NCBI GenBank assembly: GCA_022419385.1 | Contig: JAJUBI010000005.1 | Span: 4,030,001-4,094,000, forward strand | DNA length: 64,000 nucleotides | From: Paraconiothyrium sp. Pb-2020 | Lineage: Eukaryota; Ascomycota; Dothideomycetes; Pleosporales; Didymosphaeriaceae | Direction of reading: 5' to 3' | In this document: in pieces, positions 55,752-64,000 of the stretch | Numbering within the stretch: the stretch's first letter is position 1 | Layout of the letters: each line of letters starts with the position of its first letter | Translations under genes and position numbers: made by a program | The notes under the pieces: generated by a model | The model's input: only the letters and a program-made list of their open reading frames with translations | Told to the model about the DNA's origin: nothing | Database searches by the model: none

Positions 55752-56988
55752 TTAATACCTCCTGCGCTGTCGGGGATCATCGTAGCTGTCGCCTTCGTAG
55801 CCACGCTTCCTTGAACCGGAGTCATCTCGGCCACCATACCCACCCTCGCGATCACGGTCGCGGTATCGATCCCGGCTGCCCAGAGGCTCGTTGTTCGCAC
55901 CGCTGGATCCTCTACCGCCATAGTCGCGTCGGTCGCCTCGGTCACGGCCCCCTCCGCTACGATCACCGCCGCCGCGGTCGCCGCCGCCTCCGCCAAAGTC
56001 ACGGGGACCGCGAGGACCGGCCGGGGCGCCATCTGGTGGTCCATAGCCATTGGATTGATATCCAATGCCGCGGCGATCACCTCCATAACCGCCCCACCAC
56101 CGCCTCGGCCACCGCCTCCGAACCCACCACGGAAGCCACCTCCTCGATCACCACCAAATCCTCCGCCCCGACCACCGCCACCAGCGAAGCGGCCACCCCC
56201 AAAGCCACCTGGTCGGCCACCGAAGCCACCTGGTCCAGCTGGAGGGCCGCCGAAACCTCCACCTCCAGGGCGAGCAGCAGCTTGCTTAGTGTAGTTCCGT
56301 CCACCAAGACCGCCACCGAAACGGCGGGGTCGCCAGCCGGATACAGTGCGACCGCGTTCGACGTCAACGGCAACTTTGCGATCCTTGATCCTCATGCCAT
56401 CTGTCTCTTTGTATGCAGCTTTCATGTCCTTCTCGCGCTCGTATACGATAAAGGCATATCCGCGCTTGCGTTTCTTGGTCGGCGCATTGGGATCCGCCTT
56501 GATATTCTCGACAATGCGGATGCGCTCAATGGGACCGTAGCGACCAAATTCGCGCTCCAAATCTTCTTCGGTGGTCGTGTAATTGAGACGCGAAACGAAG
56601 AGTGTTTTGAAAGCGTCGCCCTGGACTTTAGGATCCTCCTGAGGGTTGTCTGTTCGAGTCAGCCAGTGAACAACCCATGAAAGTTGCGCGTGTCCTAGGA
56701 AGACACGCGCATTAGCGATGCCATACAGTCCTTGACACCTTCAGTGAGGAGCTTCTCTTGGCGCTCCTTTTTCTCGAGCTTCCTACGGTCGCGCTTTTGC
56801 AACCAGCTATCGGAAGGGACGTATCCATCGTTGTCCTTGTATTCTCTCAGCGCCTGCATGTATTGTCCGATTCCACCAATGTTAGGTGTCTGGCGCTTCT
56901 CGGGCGCGTGGTCTGAAGGTTCGACCCAGCGCAGCGGCGGACGCGGAGCGAACAGCTGCAGCAGCATGGGTGGGAGTTTGTCCGTCAT
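55752..56988 (-). CDS. SNP1: U1 snRNP 70 kDa protein (Snp1-like), with an apparent frameshift in the RGG tail
   Basis: Two exons, 56988-56727 and 56649-55752. U1-70K binds stem-loop I of U1 snRNA and helps define 5' splice sites. The N-terminus MTDKLPPMLLQLFAPRPPLRW is the conserved U1-70K start. The central RRM has RNP2-like TLFVSRLNY, and RNP1-like RGYAFIVY sits between EREFGRYGPIERIRIV and the DGMRIKDRKVAVDVERGRT helix. A Gly/Arg/Phe-rich tail follows. At a CCCC run on the + strand (56092-56095) the frame drifts into Ala/Val/Thr-rich nonsense. Adding one base restores an SR/RGG-type tail (GGYGGDRRGIGYQ, then SRDRYRDRDREGGYGG) that ends RQRRRY at TAA 55754-55752, for about 386 aa. Because the gene is essential in studied fungi, a missing base in the sequence is the simplest explanation. 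The divergent mL43 gene starts 232 bp away. Confidence 0.88.
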
Positions 56989-57220
56989 CGCGATTTATGT
57001 TCTGGACTGCGCGCCAGTTAGCGAAGTGGGTGAGTGGTAGGTGGTGGGTGGTGGATGAGGAAGAGTGAGGGAGCCAGGGCGAAGAACTGGTCAAGGATAG
57101 CTGTCTCAAGGCGATCTTAGCGCGCAACTGCCTAGCACGTGATGGCGCTTTCTCGAAAAGCTTGGGGGAACGCGCTCGAGTCCACTGAAGGCACCCCATC
57201 GCAGCGCATACCCGTTCAAT

Positions 57221-57710
57221 ATGCCGCTGTCGGCAATTCAGAAGGTCGCTACGGCCCAGGTAGGTTTTGGGTCCCTGCATTGATAAAGCGGTGCATTTGC
57301 GCTCGCAAAAAGCTTTCCACTGACGTGCGTAGAATGGCGTCGGCGCCTTCATTCTTCCTTGCAAGCGCATCACGCTCAGATATTGCGACTGGGCCGGATC
57401 CTCGAAAGGCATGAATGCCTACCTTAAGACCCAACTTGGTGTTTTCGCGAAGCGCAACCCTCAGATCGAAATTCAAGTCTACAAGAAGCCCAACCACCAC
57501 CCATCAATGACCGCATACTACCTCAACGGCCATGAGAAGACAGTCAATGTGAAGAACATGACACCCGAGGGTGTAAGGGAGAAGATTGAGCTGCTGAGAA
57601 ACTCAAGTCCGGAAAAGAACAAGAGGGTGCCAAGCAAGCCGGTCACCAGTATCAACGAGAACGTCAGGGGTATTTGGAGTCCCTTCCACGGAGCGAAGAT
57701 CAAGATATAG
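57221..57710 (+). CDS. MRPL51: Mitochondrial large ribosomal subunit protein mL43 (yeast Mrpl51), 138 aa
   Basis: Two exons, 57221-57259 and 57333-57710, giving 139 codons. The protein belongs to the L51/S25/CI-B8 thioredoxin-like family and is a structural part of the mitoribosome large subunit. The first exon encodes MPLSAIQKVATAQ. After a 73 bp intron the conserved stretch GVGAFILPCKRITLRYCDWAG follows, then FAKRNPQIEIQVYKKPNHHP and the C-terminal TSINENVRGIWSPFHG. A shorter frame beginning at the internal ATG 57411 would lack the conserved CDWAG region, so the spliced form is preferred. No distinct mitochondrial presequence is seen, which is normal for this family. Confidence 0.93.
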
Positions 57711-58016
57711 TACTAGAATTAAGGAAGGGAGAGGGCACAAAGATGGGACGATGGTCATGTCCCAAGGATACTGTATCATACCAGGGGTTGACAGGATGGA
57801 AGCATTGGCAGGCGTTTCTCGGATATATATGTAAAATTGTGTGCAATACTGTATGAATACACACGACTCAAGAGTACGGTACAGTTGCTGCACGATGATT
57901 TCATTATATCATCTATGTGGTAATCCTCCACTTGGTCACGATGACCTTTTCATTTGATCCAACAACTCCTGACCCAAATTCACCTTTTCCTACAAACGGG
58001 CTTCGCCGCCTTGTAT
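57711..58016. other. Convergent 3' spacer between mL43 and TPI
   Basis: A 306 bp spacer shared by two convergent 3' ends. No gene is seen. Confidence 0.5.
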
Positions 58017-58932
58017 TCAAGCGGAGTTGGAGTTGATGATGTCGACGAAAGCGGGCTTCAAGCTAGCACCGCCGACGAGGAAGCCGTCAATGTCAGCCTG
58101 CTTGGCCAGCTCAGGGCTGTTCTTCTCGGTGACGCTGCCACCATAGAGGATGCGGGTCTTGTCTGCGGCCTCGGAGGAAACGTCCTTCTTCAACCACTCA
58201 CGGATCGCGGCGTGGACTTCCTGTGCTTGCTCGGTGGTAGCGACCTTACCGGTGCCAATGGCCCTAGGCTACTTTTAGTCGAGAAACCTGTCACAGGCGA
58301 TGGATATACTTACCAGATAGGCTCGTAGGCGATGACGATGTTCGACCAATCCTTGACCTTGTCTGCAACGGCTTTGAGCTGGGTCGTTACGACCTCAATG
58401 GTCTTGCCCGCCTCGCGCTGCTCCAAGCTCTCACCGCAGCAAAGAATGACTCCAAGTCCGCCATCGATAGCCGCCTTGGTCTTGCTTGCGACGAACGCAT
58501 CGTCCTCCTGGAGGATGACTCTCCTCTCAGAGTGGCCGATGAGGGTCCAGGTAATGCCGCTCTCCTTCAGTTGTTGAGCGGAGATCTCGCCAGTAAAGGC
58601 GCCGTTGGGCTTGTCGAAGACGTTCTGAGCGGCAACTTCAATGCCTTTGCGGAGGTGCTCGCGGGCGAGAAGAAGGTAAAGCGAGGGAGGAGCGATGACA
58701 ACCTCTTCGGTGCAGTTAGCTTTCCGTCTTACAACTTGTGATCGAGGTAATGGTACGTACCGGCATTCTCATCAAGCTTAGCCTTGTTCAGGTTATCGAT
58801 GATCTCAGTGACCGACTTGATCGATCCGTTCCTTCACTCTCTGTCAGACCAGCTTTGTGCGATGCTGATACTTACAGCTCGACTTGTTACGTACATCTTG
58901 AAGTTACCTCCGACAAAGAATTTGCGACCCAT
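58017..58932 (-). CDS. TPI1: Triosephosphate isomerase, 248 aa
   Basis: Four exons: 58932-58895, 58831-58761, 58704-58314 and 58263-58017, giving 249 codons, exactly the usual TPI length. The enzyme interconverts dihydroxyacetone phosphate and glyceraldehyde 3-phosphate in the cytosol. Active-site elements are Lys12 in GGNFKMNGS, the histidine in IGHSERR, the catalytic glutamate with loop 6 in AYEPIWAIGTG, and the phosphate-binding YGGSV and GFLVGGASLK. Introns 1 and 2 both end in AAG, each with a branch-site-like CTGAC or CTAAC shortly before. No other acceptor keeps the protein intact. It is divergent from HOT13. Confidence 0.97.
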
Positions 58933-59509
58933 CTTGGCGGCTTATGTGTAAAATGTGAATAAATTGGGTATATGTAAAGGTTGGGCGGGTTATGAAAGAA
59001 GAGGGCAAGAAGGGTTGTTACAATGCGTTGTTGAGTTGAGTAGAAGTTTCGCGGGTTTTGGCGGGGTCGAGGGGCACTACCTATGGCGTAGCTGAGCTGT
59101 TGGCGGAGTCCCAAGAGTCGCCGAAGTTCGGGTTACTTGCCGAAGCAAAAAGACTGGAGATGCAGCAGGATCTTACGATCTATCCTTGTATCCCATCCAC
59201 ATTAACCTTTGATTGTACTGTTGGCGATCCCTCTCTTCTTCGCGCGCGGCCGGTGGTTGTGCTGCATCTTTCCGAGGGCGACATCAATAACATCGACACC
59301 TAGGTCCTGCATATTCGTTCCATCCGGATACCACGTTGATACGACATTGCTTTTTCCAAGCTCAAGGTTACTTCTGCAGAAGGTGCCGCCTAGAGTCCGT
59401 GGCTTTCCTAAGTCGTCGCTTTTTGAGCACTTCGCCAATCGACTTCAGTCCTCCATCCCGTTGTATCTGTAAAAAGTCTGCTCTCGCATTGTAGAGCTCG
59501 TCCTTCAAC
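58933..59509. other. Shared upstream region of TPI and HOT13
   Basis: A 577 bp divergent promoter region. An 87-codon + strand frame at 59209-59472 has no motif and is not called. Confidence 0.5.
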
Positions 59510-59872
59510 ATGAGTGTCCCGAATACAAACGGCTCCGACGTTCCCCACGTTTTCGGCATTGAGGTCACACCATTAACACATTGTATCCACTGGTCGTCTC
59601 CACTTGACATCATTGCTATCCAGCACTTCTGCTGCCGCAAGTTCTACGCTTGCATTAGCTGTCACAATAAATCCGAGGCTCATGCACCGGATGTATGGCC
59701 CGTGTCGAAACGAGGTGCAAGAGCAGTGTTGTGTGGGCAATGCAAGCACGTACATACCATCAACGAATATATGGAAAATGGCTCTACTTGTATAAAGTGC
59801 AACAGCGCGTTCAACCCCAGATGCAAGCTTCACTGGAACCTGTACTTTGACGTTGATGAGACGGCGAATTGA
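59510..59872 (+). CDS. HOT13: CHY zinc-finger protein, Hot13-like, 120 aa
   Basis: A single-exon gene. The CHY zinc-finger signature is complete: THCIHWSSPLDIIAIQHFCC, then YACISCHNKSEAH, VLCGQCKHVHTINEY, and CIKCNSAFNPRCKLHWNLYF. Hot13 of yeast is a zinc-binding protein of the mitochondrial intermembrane space that supports the Mia40/Erv1 disulfide relay. The small size and lack of other domains fit Hot13 better than the larger RING-containing CHY proteins (Pirh2-like). No presequence is seen, as in the yeast protein. The start is the first ATG; the preceding sequence is closed. Confidence 0.85.
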   Translation: MSVPNTNGSDVPHVFGIEVTPLTHCIHWSSPLDIIAIQHFCCRKFYACISCHNKSEAHAPDVWPVSKRGARAVLCGQCKHVHTINEYMENGSTCIKCNSAFNPRCKLHWNLYFDVDETAN

Positions 59873-60620
59873 AAGAGTACAACAAACGACACAGAGTGGC
59901 TCTATACAAGGGCCTTCTTTCAAAAACCACCACTCCCCAACCTATCGCCGTAGTGAACGAAGGTTACCTGACTGCCTACCAGGGCTAGGCCCGACAGTCC
60001 AGTACTTCGTACATACGACCGGCTATGATGCTTTTAGAGAATCATAGCCTTGCCATCATCAAGCTTACTGCTCTGGCCTACTAGAAGAGAGGCGCGATTG
60101 AGGCTCTGCTATTGGAAAAGGCGACGTTCAATTGACCAGCGGAGAGAATCTCCTAAGCTTGCTTGACCTGATTGCATACATGGCATGGCGCATGGAAGGG
60201 CTTGTCGAAGTACAGCCGCTCCAGTATGACCCCCTTGCTCTGGGGAGGATCGTCTTCATCCAGGTACAAAGAGGTAGAGAAGATATTTGATCGTAAGACG
60301 TTGTCTTGTTTATTATAGCAAGGAGCAGAAGTTACTAAGAGTGTTTCGTACTTGATCTAACGAAATATGTAGAGGCAGTGAGAAGTCTATTCGCGCAGCT
60401 TTTCAGTCACATATTCTGATGAAGTAGCTCGAACCTGACAAGTTGTCGAGAAGTGGTGAGCTTGCGCTGTATGCTGATAGTGTGTTTGTGGTATGGTGCT
60501 TGAAGGCCGTGGTTCAGATGGCATCTTTTGCCGCGACGACAGAACAGGCAAGGTTAGGCGAGCGCGTCACTTCCGCATCTGCGATTGAACTTTTGGAGCG
60601 CATGGATTGTTGTCTTGCAG
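59873..60620. other. Intergenic region upstream of the metaxin-like gene
   Basis: About 0.75 kb, AT-richer than its neighbours around 60,290-60,420. No gene is seen. Confidence 0.5.
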
Positions 60621-61677
60621 ATGACGATGACGGCCGAACGTAGCGACCAAGACGACGCATCGCAGAGCACGCGTCGAGCTCCGCCTGCGCCTTCGCGAAG
60701 CATATTCTCAGTCCCAACGCCGATAAAACAGCTATTCGACCGCTTTCCGCTCCTCACATACTCCCCAAACGACCTACCGCAACGCGCGCCGAGGAACCGC
60801 GGTGCACATACACTATATATCTTCGCAACAGAACAGGAAGCGGCACACGGTGTACCCTCTTATAACCCAGCATGTCTGAAGTGGCAGGTAAGGAAGCATG
60901 ATCGAGAAGAACGATGCTTCGTGTCTAATGCGCTATGGGTCATATAGGCGTACTTGAAGTTCTCCAGTATTCAGTTCAGAGCTTTTTCTTCGACTAATCA
61001 TGCCTCCCCTAGTGGAGTGCTGCCATTTCTCCTACCGGCTTCAACGGAAACCTCAAAACCCCCGCCTCCTGTTCCCTCTGCGAAGTTGCAAAGATGGGCG
61101 ATGAACAACACCAAAGAAGCGGTTGAAGAGCCGGGAGACTTACGATACGAAGCATATTTGTCGTTATTGGACCACCGGATACGAAGGGCATGGGTACGTT
61201 TTTCACATTCCAGAAGCTCTGAGACATAGCCTGATCCGATTGCAGCTATACAGCGTCTACCTCTCTTCGAACGCTACGTCCATTGCGGAACCCCTCTACA
61301 TCCTCCCTACCTCCGCAAACCCTTTCGTGCGCCTCGCAACTGCGAAAGATCTCCGTCTTGCCGCCGAGAAGGAGATTCTCAAATTTTCCGCGATCATCGA
61401 TGCAGAAGAGCTATACAAGCAAGCAGAGGAGGCGTTCGAGGCGCTTGAGACGGCTCTAGGAGAAGACTTTTGGTTCTTTGGCGCTGAAAAGCCTGGCCTG
61501 TTTGACGCCAGCGTGTTCTCATACACTCATCTGCTTATGGACGATAGTCTAGGCAATGGTTGGACGGACACCCGTCTTCGAGACGCCCTGCTCAAGCGCA
61601 GGCATCTCACAAGTCACCGCGACCGCATAGTCTCATCACACTTTCCATTTTCAAAGCCGGGCAAGTCGCTGCAATAG
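60621..61677 (+). CDS. Metaxin-like outer mitochondrial membrane SAM subunit (Sam35-like), 314 aa
   Basis: Three exons: 60621-60887, 60948-61193 and 61246-61677, giving 315 codons. The N-terminal part SIFSVPTPIKQLFDRFPLL, then TLYIFATEQEAAHGVPSYNP and CLKWQAYLKFS, is the thioredoxin-like half of fungal metaxins. It is followed by a substrate-pocket-like NHASPSGVLPFLLP. The C-terminal half has the metaxin/GST helix signature FGAEKPGLFDASVFSYTHLL. Metaxins (Mtx2, Sam35, Tob38) form the cytosolic face of the SAM complex, which inserts beta-barrel proteins into the outer mitochondrial membrane. I favour Sam35/Mtx2 over Sam37 because of its size and the absence of a C-terminal membrane anchor. An alternative start lies two codons downstream at 60627. 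Confidence 0.82.
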
Positions 61678-62370
61678 GCATAATTTATGTAGTATACCTG
61701 TATCATACCTCATGTTCGAACGACCAACACATTATAAAATGCACGAATGGACACATATGCTCATGTGTTGACACTCCTCCTGTCTTGCTTGGCTAAGAAA
61801 CAGTCTTCAGCTAGGATCCACAGCATTGTAAGTCATGGTACTCGAGTGATATACAAGCATACATTGCGGCTCAATGTGGTCCAGGGTGTGCGACCCATTG
61901 CGTCCAGGCCGTTTGCGAACGCTCACGCTTGTAAAAGCACCGAAGTATGGCCAGACGTCTTCGGAATCTCATTCGATACCAGTCGCGATAAACTGACGAG
62001 AACACACGGGCGGCGCGTACGCTCGTGACTTGGCGTACACGGCATGCAGACTATCGGGACGTGAGTCATCCGGTTCGCGTCTTGCACTACAACATTGCCT
62101 AATCGGGATGCGAGGAGAAGTTGCAGGGCGCATCCCCTTTGATATATAGTGTGTACATTATCCATTGATTTCACGATCAGTCCTCAGAATCTAACATCTT
62201 TCGCCGCATCTACTTCATCGTAGCACTTTTCTGGGTTTAGTCTATCTGCCAATTGCCCTGGACACCCTTTCCTCTCAAACCTTAGTCAAAAGCCATAACC
62301 ACGACTTTCGTCTCAGAAGATACACACCGAGATTCAAGTAACAAGACTGAAGCTCAGAACATCCCCAGAA
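61678..62370. other. Intergenic region upstream of the methyltransferase gene
   Basis: About 0.7 kb. A 93-codon frame at 61747-62028 (+) has no motif. No gene is called. Confidence 0.5.
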
Positions 62371-63318
62371 ATGACACAGCCCTCTGTCAACATGACCTTC
62401 GACACCTCACTAGTCGACACGCAGAACCCAAACACGTCATTCTCGACCACAGAGTCAGACCGTTCCGAAGCAGACCCTTCATCAACCAGCAGAATATCCC
62501 AGCACCTTGACGTAACCCGCACGCCATCTCCCAAGGCCACCACGCCTGTGCAGCACGTTCCCACACAAGATGCCTACGACTCATGGGCCTCGGTCTACGA
62601 CACAGACGGAAACATGCTACAAGCAATCGACGACGTGGAGCTTTCCGTCCTCTTTCCCGAATTTCTAAGATCAATAGAGTCGTCCTTTCCAGAGGGAACG
62701 CTACAGCTGCTAGATCTCGGCTGCGGCACCGGACGCAACACAGCGAAGCTCTTAGCCTACCCATGGGTTCGAAATCCGGTCAGAACCGTCGAAGTAACAG
62801 CACTGGATTTCTCTGCTGGCATGCTCGACGTAGCGAGGGAGAAGCTAGCACCTTTGACGAAGGATAATGTTAAGCTGAAGATCAGGCAGGCGGATTGTTT
62901 CCCTACAGTTGGGGATAAGGAGGCGAGTCCTGTGCCTGCTGTTGAGGGGCTCGGTTCTGTGGATGGGGTTGTGAGTACGTTGGTTCTGGAGCATGTCCCG
63001 CTAGAGGATTACTTTGCTACGCTTGGGAGTCTGGTGGGAAGGGGTGGGTTTGCGCTGGTGACGAACATGCATAGCGAGATGGGGACGACCTCGCAGGCCG
63101 GGTTTGTCAATGCAGAGGGTGTCAAGGTGAGGGGAACGAGTTTTGCGCATACGCCAGGGGAAACGGTAGAGGCTGCGGCGAAGGCGGGGCTTGAAACTGT
63201 AAGTCTGAGGGAACGGATGATGACGAGGGAAGATGTTGAGAGGGGAAGCGTAGGAGAAAGGGGTTTAAAGTGGGTTGGAGTCCACGTATGGTATGGGATG
63301 GTGCTTAGGAAATTGTGA
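62371..63318 (+). CDS. Class I SAM-dependent methyltransferase, 315 aa
   Basis: A single-exon gene. After a Ser/Thr-rich N-terminal arm of about 65 residues comes YDSWASVYDTDGN, a usual opening of small-molecule methyltransferases. Motif I LLDLGCGTGRNT for SAM binding follows at about 113-124, then the acidic strand end VTALDFSAGMLDVAREK, the LKIRQADCF segment (motif II/III region), and VVSTLVLEHVPLEDYF, equivalent to motif IV/post-I. The C-terminus continues the beta strands (WVGVHVWYGMVLRKL). The substrate cannot be told from the sequence. The in-frame ATG at 62392 is an alternative start. No linked biosynthetic genes are present. Confidence 0.85.
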   Translation: MTQPSVNMTFDTSLVDTQNPNTSFSTTESDRSEADPSSTSRISQHLDVTRTPSPKATTPVQHVPTQDAYDSWASVYDTDGNMLQAIDDVELSVLFPEFLRSIESSFPEGTLQLLDLGCGTGRNTAKLLAYPWVRNPVRTVEVTALDFSAGMLDVAREKLAPLTKDNVKLKIRQADCFPTVGDKEASPVPAVEGLGSVDGVVSTLVLEHVPLEDYFATLGSLVGRGGFALVTNMHSEMGTTSQAGFVNAEGVKVRGTSFAHTPGETVEAAAKAGLETVSLRERMMTREDVERGSVGERGLKWVGVHVWYGMVLRKL

Positions 63319-63541
63319 TAGAACTGTCTATCTCGAAATCAGACTTTCCATGCATATGATGCCCACCGCTCGCATTCGTGACACTTCTTGGACTCGTGCA
63401 ACTTCTCTTGTCCATCCATGACCCATCCATGATATCTGCAAATCAGCCCAAGACGACAGTGTACCGCCCAATGCTGAATTGTTAGATTGCCCCCGTTTCC
63501 CTTCTGACCACAGATGCTCTTCGCGGTAGGCGAACGAGCAA

Positions 63542-64000
63542 TTACTCCGGTGCAGCGAAACCCTTGTGCTCCTTGTGGGCCTTGTACCAGTAGCTGTCTT
63601 TCTTCGGCTGCAGCTCAGGACTCAGCTTCTCCAGGATGGTCTGAAGCAGCTTCTCTTTTCCAGCCTCATTGTCAGCGTCGCGGGTCCAGATAGCAACCTG
63701 CACGGCATTCCAGCGGACAGAGTACGACACGCCGCAAATGTCGTCGTTGAAGGCTATTTGCATGTTACTTTATCTACCCGAAGCAATTCAGGAGAGTTTA
63801 GTGTACTCACAAGCTCGCCTCGTCTCCACAGCACCCTGGAGCACATCTCCCACCGCAAGAAGGCAAATCTCATGCCAAAATTGCGCCGCTTGCTCCTTGC
63901 CTATTCGGAAGTACCAAGCGCCGCCACGCGTGTTGCGCGGATCCTCCCAAAGCGGCTTGACGCCAAGGTGAAACAGGTGGATGCTATCCCTCAGCTTCAG
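63542..64000 (-). CDS. eIF4E-family cap-binding protein, 3' end (gene continues beyond window)
   Basis: Visible exons are 64000-63811 (open at the edge) and 63753-63542, joined by a 57 bp intron. The fold is clear: IHLFHLGVKPLWEDPRNTRG, then GAWYFRIGKEQAAQFWHEI, LLAVGD, then after the intron NDDICGVSYSVRWNAVQVAI and WTR. The conserved PxWED/N with the cap-stacking Trp and the ICGxxxSVR strand are present. The position usually occupied by Lys two residues after the cap-phosphate Arg is Asn here (VRWN, against VRxK in eIF4E-1), a feature shared with 4EHP-type class II proteins. It may therefore be a translational repressor-type homologue rather than the main initiation factor, but the N-terminal half is not visible. 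Confidence 0.86.

Noticed and set aside
55709..56680. 323-codon open frame on the + strand
   Set aside because: Antisense of the Gly/Arg-rich U1-70K gene; low-complexity Pro/Thr/Ser translation, a typical shadow.
57411..57710. 99-codon version of mL43 starting at the internal ATG
   Set aside because: It would drop the conserved GVGAFILPCKR...CDWAG region that is present upstream and joined by a good 73 bp intron.

Overview
The window is nuclear DNA of a filamentous ascomycete (Pezizomycotina; a dothideomycete is my best guess, from overall protein flavour only). The evidence is intron-rich genes with 46-113 bp GT-AG introns, a CFEM membrane protein, a HET-domain gene, a group I G-alpha subunit with the fungal MGCGMST N-terminus, and typical fungal housekeeping genes on both strands. 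There are no operons, rRNA genes, CRISPR arrays or recognisable transposons.

Layout. 0-17 kb: 3' end of an unknown low-complexity protein, a G-alpha subunit (-), a 3.4 kb gene-free stretch, a CFEM-domain single-pass membrane protein (+), transketolase (+) and a broken NmrA-like gene (+). 17-28 kb: C2-type phosphatidylserine decarboxylase (+), kinetochore protein Dsn1 (+) convergent with an RPA-like OB-fold protein (-), and inositol-3-phosphate synthase (-). 30-41 kb: paxillin-like LIM protein (+), a mucin-like single-pass membrane protein (-), an ADGF/CECR1-type adenosine deaminase (-) and a multi-pass membrane protein (+). 41.5-45 kb: divergent RRP46/PEX4, a HAD hydrolase and tRNA-Ala(UGC). 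45-55.7 kb: gene-poor accessory stretch with a truncated KIN17-like fragment, a frameshifted F-box-like gene, a HET-domain gene, a small membrane protein and a doubtful ORF. 55.7-64 kb: divergent U1-70K/mL43, divergent TPI/HOT13, a metaxin-like SAM subunit, a methyltransferase and the 3' end of an eIF4E-family gene.

Most genes are unrelated housekeeping genes. Links worth noting are phospholipid metabolism (PSD2 and INO1), mitochondrial biogenesis at the right end (mL43, Hot13, metaxin) and RNA processing (RRP46, U1-70K). I see no obvious gene cluster or defence system. The most unusual features are the accessory stretch at 45-55 kb, the RPA-like protein with a PCNA-box-like N-terminus, a 60 bp in-frame tandem repeat in a membrane-protein tail, and four frameshifts that all fall in G runs. 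The frameshift pattern suggests base-call errors at least in the U1-70K gene.

Exon boundaries were worked out by hand from GT/AG signals, reading frame and family conservation. Those for G-alpha, transketolase, PSD2, DSN1, INO1, TPI, PEX4 and mL43 are well constrained; exceptions are stated in the entries.
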